Positions 23,123 through 24,947 of a DNA stretch of 24,947 nt are shown here, one piece after another; position 1 is the stretch's first letter, and each line of letters opens with the position of its first letter. The translations under genes and the position numbers were made by a program. The notes under the pieces are model-generated. The model was not told the DNA's origin. It ran no database searches and saw nothing but the letters and a program-made list of their open reading frames with translations. This DNA comes from Smittium mucronatum (lineage: Eukaryota; Kickxellomycota; Harpellomycetes; Harpellales; Legeriomycetaceae): assembly GCA_001953115.1 (NCBI GenBank), contig LSSL01007560.1, forward strand, positions 1 to 24,947, in the 5' to 3' direction.

Positions 23123-24947
23123 ATGTCTATTAACATCAGAAAGGCTTTTGAAACTGCCCAGGCAGAAGGTTTGTTGATGTCATAGTTCTTGTTTGGAATT
23201 TTCTAGTTTGGTGCTAGTTCTCTTCTGTCTTTTTATAGCCCATTGATTCTCTTTGGTCGAGTATTTAAATTAATTTGTTTTTATATCATTCTTAGACCGC
23301 CCAACCTTCATCGTATACATCGTTGCTGGCTTCCCCGATGTTGAGACTACCATCCAAATAATGTTGTCTCTCGAGAAGTCCGGAGTTGACATAATAGAGT
23401 TGGGTATTTTCTTTCTTTCAAATATTTTCCATTCCTTCAATTCCCATTTTTATCTATTTCGGGTTTTAAAGTTTCATTATTGCTTTTGCAGGTATTCCTT
23501 TCACGGATCCCCTTGCTGATGGAGAAATCATTGAAAGAGCTCATGTTGTAAGTATTTTTTAGCACTTTTCTTTCATTTTTAACTGATGAACTCTGTTAGG
23601 TTTTCTAAATTTTAAACCCCATTTTATAGGCTGCCTTGAAGCTGGATGTTGATATTGATACCTGTTTTGAAATTGTAGTTGCCGCCAGGGAACGTGGTCT
23701 TAAGACACCAATCATTTTCATGGGATATTTCAATTCAATCTATCAATACGGCCAAAAAAAACTAACAGAAAAATGCTCCCAGGTAGGAGTTGATGGCTTC
23801 ATTGTTTGTGATCTTCCTCCAGAGGAAGCTATTGAGCTTAGAGCCGACTGTTCTGAATTTGGATTGAGTTACATTCCTCTTGTCTCTCCCGTCACCCCTG
23901 ATAGCCGTATTTCATCTTTGTCATACATCTCAGATTCATTCATGTATGTTGTATCTAGAATGAGTGTAACCGGAATTCGTGCTGAAGTAAACAATGACCT
24001 CCCTGAGCTTTTGGCCAACATTCGCAAGCATTCCAACCTGCCATTAGCTGTTGGCTTCGGTATTTCTACCAAAGAACAATTTAAGTTTGTTGGAAATCTT
24101 GCCAATGGTCTCATCATAGGAAGCAAGATAGTCGATTTGATTGCTAAGGCTGCCCCTGGAACTGAGGCTCAAACCGTTTACGATTTCTGCTACTCTGTCT
24201 CCGGAAGAAAAGATAATGACTATAAGAGAAGCTCTAGCTTGACTTTCGGTCACACTGATATCGACACTGGAATTCCAAAAGCATTGACCCCATCCGAAAA
24301 TCAATGGTACGGTGAATTTGGTGGTCAATATATCCCAGAAGCTATTTTTGGAGCCATGAATGAACTTCAACTAGCCTACGATAAAGTTAGGGATGATCCT
24401 TCTTTCTGGGAAGAGTTCCGTAGTTATTATTCTTACATTGGCCGTGAATCCAGTCTTCATTTTGCTAACAGACTCACTGAGTACGCTAATGGTGCTCAGA
24501 TTTACCTTAAAAGAGAAGATCTTAACCACACTGGTTCTCACAAGATCAATAATGCTCTGGGTCAAGCTTTGCTGGCTAAGAGGCTAGGTAAGACAAGAAT
24601 TATTGCCGAAACTGGGGCTGGACAACATGGTGTCGCTACCGCCACTATCTGCGCCAAGTTAGGTCTTGAATGTGTAGTCTATATGGGTGCAGAAGATTGT
24701 CGCAGACAGGCATTGAACGTTTTCAGAATTAGAATTCTAGGTGCTAAGGTTATTCCTGTTCACACTGGTTCTGCAACTTTAAAGGATTCTGTAAATCAGG
24801 CTATGCGCGACTGGGTTTCTAATATATCTAATACTCACTATTTAGTCGGATCTGCAATTGGACCTCATCCTTATCCTATGTTGGTAAGGGATTTCCAATC
24901 TGTTATCGGAAAAGAAACCAAGAAACAAATGTTCGAACTTACCTCAA
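23123..24947 (+). CDS. TRP5: Bifunctional tryptophan synthase (alpha-beta fusion), 3' end missing
   Basis: Catalyses the last two steps of tryptophan synthesis: the alpha domain cleaves indole-3-glycerol phosphate to indole, and the PLP-dependent beta domain joins indole to serine. Exons are 23123-23168, 23296-23403, 23492-23547 and 23630 onward; together they read 509 codons without a stop before the window ends. The ATG has A at -3 and gives the MSxxIRxxFExA start typical of the family. Alpha domain (about 1-265): catalytic Glu50 in DIIELGIPF and Asp61 in DPLADG, equivalent to Glu49 and Asp60 of the Salmonella enzyme, then DLPPEEA, Arg180 in VSRM, VGFGIS and IGSKIV. A linker of about 28 residues joins the beta domain (about 293 on): [14 protein letters not shown] lysine Lys375 in [10 protein letters not shown], Glu397 in ETGAGQHG and [10 protein letters not shown]. 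About 190 residues, including the glycine-rich PLP phosphate loop, lie beyond the edge. Unusual residues in the alpha half are treated as a finding. Confidence 0.97.
23169..23295 (+). other. TRP5 intron 1 (127 nt)
   Basis: GTTTGT...CTTAG, interrupting a codon after its first base. Joining gives Asp16 and restores the family reading AQAEDRPTF. It is close to the start codon, as is common for fungal introns. Confidence 0.92.
23404..23491 (+). other. TRP5 intron 2 (88 nt)
   Basis: GTATTT...TTGCAG, splitting the Gly52 codon after its first base. Joining restores the strongly conserved IELGIPF, which fixes both ends. Confidence 0.95.
23548..23629 (+). other. TRP5 intron 3 (82 nt)
   Basis: GTAAGT...TTATAG, lying between codons Val70 and Ala71. 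The donor is the full consensus. After this the gene is uninterrupted to the window edge (439 codons), so all introns seen fall in the first 210 coding bases. Confidence 0.93.

Noticed and set aside
23869..24587. Open frames on the reverse strand, and one in a second forward frame, at 23869-24126, 24044-24370, 24371-24565 and 24393-24587
   Set aside because: All lie inside TRP5 exon 4, whose frame is strongly conserved; they are shadows of it.
1..24947. CRISPR array, rRNA or tRNA genes
   Set aside because: No regularly spaced repeats, and no cloverleaf or rRNA sequence was recognised on either strand.

Overview
This looks like nuclear DNA from a fungus. The only gene I can name with confidence is at the right edge: an intron-containing TRP5-type tryptophan synthase in which the alpha chain (TrpA) is fused ahead of the beta chain (TrpB) in one polypeptide. 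That arrangement is characteristic of fungi. The three introns are short (127, 88 and 82 nt), with GT...AG ends and no rigid yeast-type branch site. I cannot name the species or confidently place the phylum.

Layout. Positions 1-470 form an island of about 46% GC, close to the look of the TRP5 exons. It holds coding-like reading frames with stops and begins with a repeat that recurs, 82% identical over 100 ungapped bases, at 4149. From 470 to about 3300 the DNA becomes AT-rich but keeps long stretches of stop-poor, protein-like forward frames; I read these tentatively as decayed coding sequence. From about 3300 to 19400 is a gene desert of extremely AT-rich DNA made of A and T runs, ATTTT and TA microsatellites and isolated G tracts. 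Inside it is the most striking structure in the window: a 3.0-kb inverted repeat (12021-15042) whose two arms match perfectly over 440 bases, around a 1.96-kb spacer with no gene. A second, less AT-rich island at about 19417-20170 carries a 157-codon open frame of unknown identity. From about 21300 composition gradually becomes more mixed, and 22980-23122 is the TRP5 promoter with a CCAAT box, a TATA box and a leader.

TRP5 occupies 23123 to the end of the window and is cut at the right edge after 509 codons, so the last part of the beta domain is missing. Nothing else here can be tied functionally to tryptophan synthesis. The picture is a housekeeping gene beside roughly 20 kb of AT-rich DNA, possibly an AT isochore made of degraded repeats. 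I found no rRNA, tRNA, CRISPR array or complete transposon.
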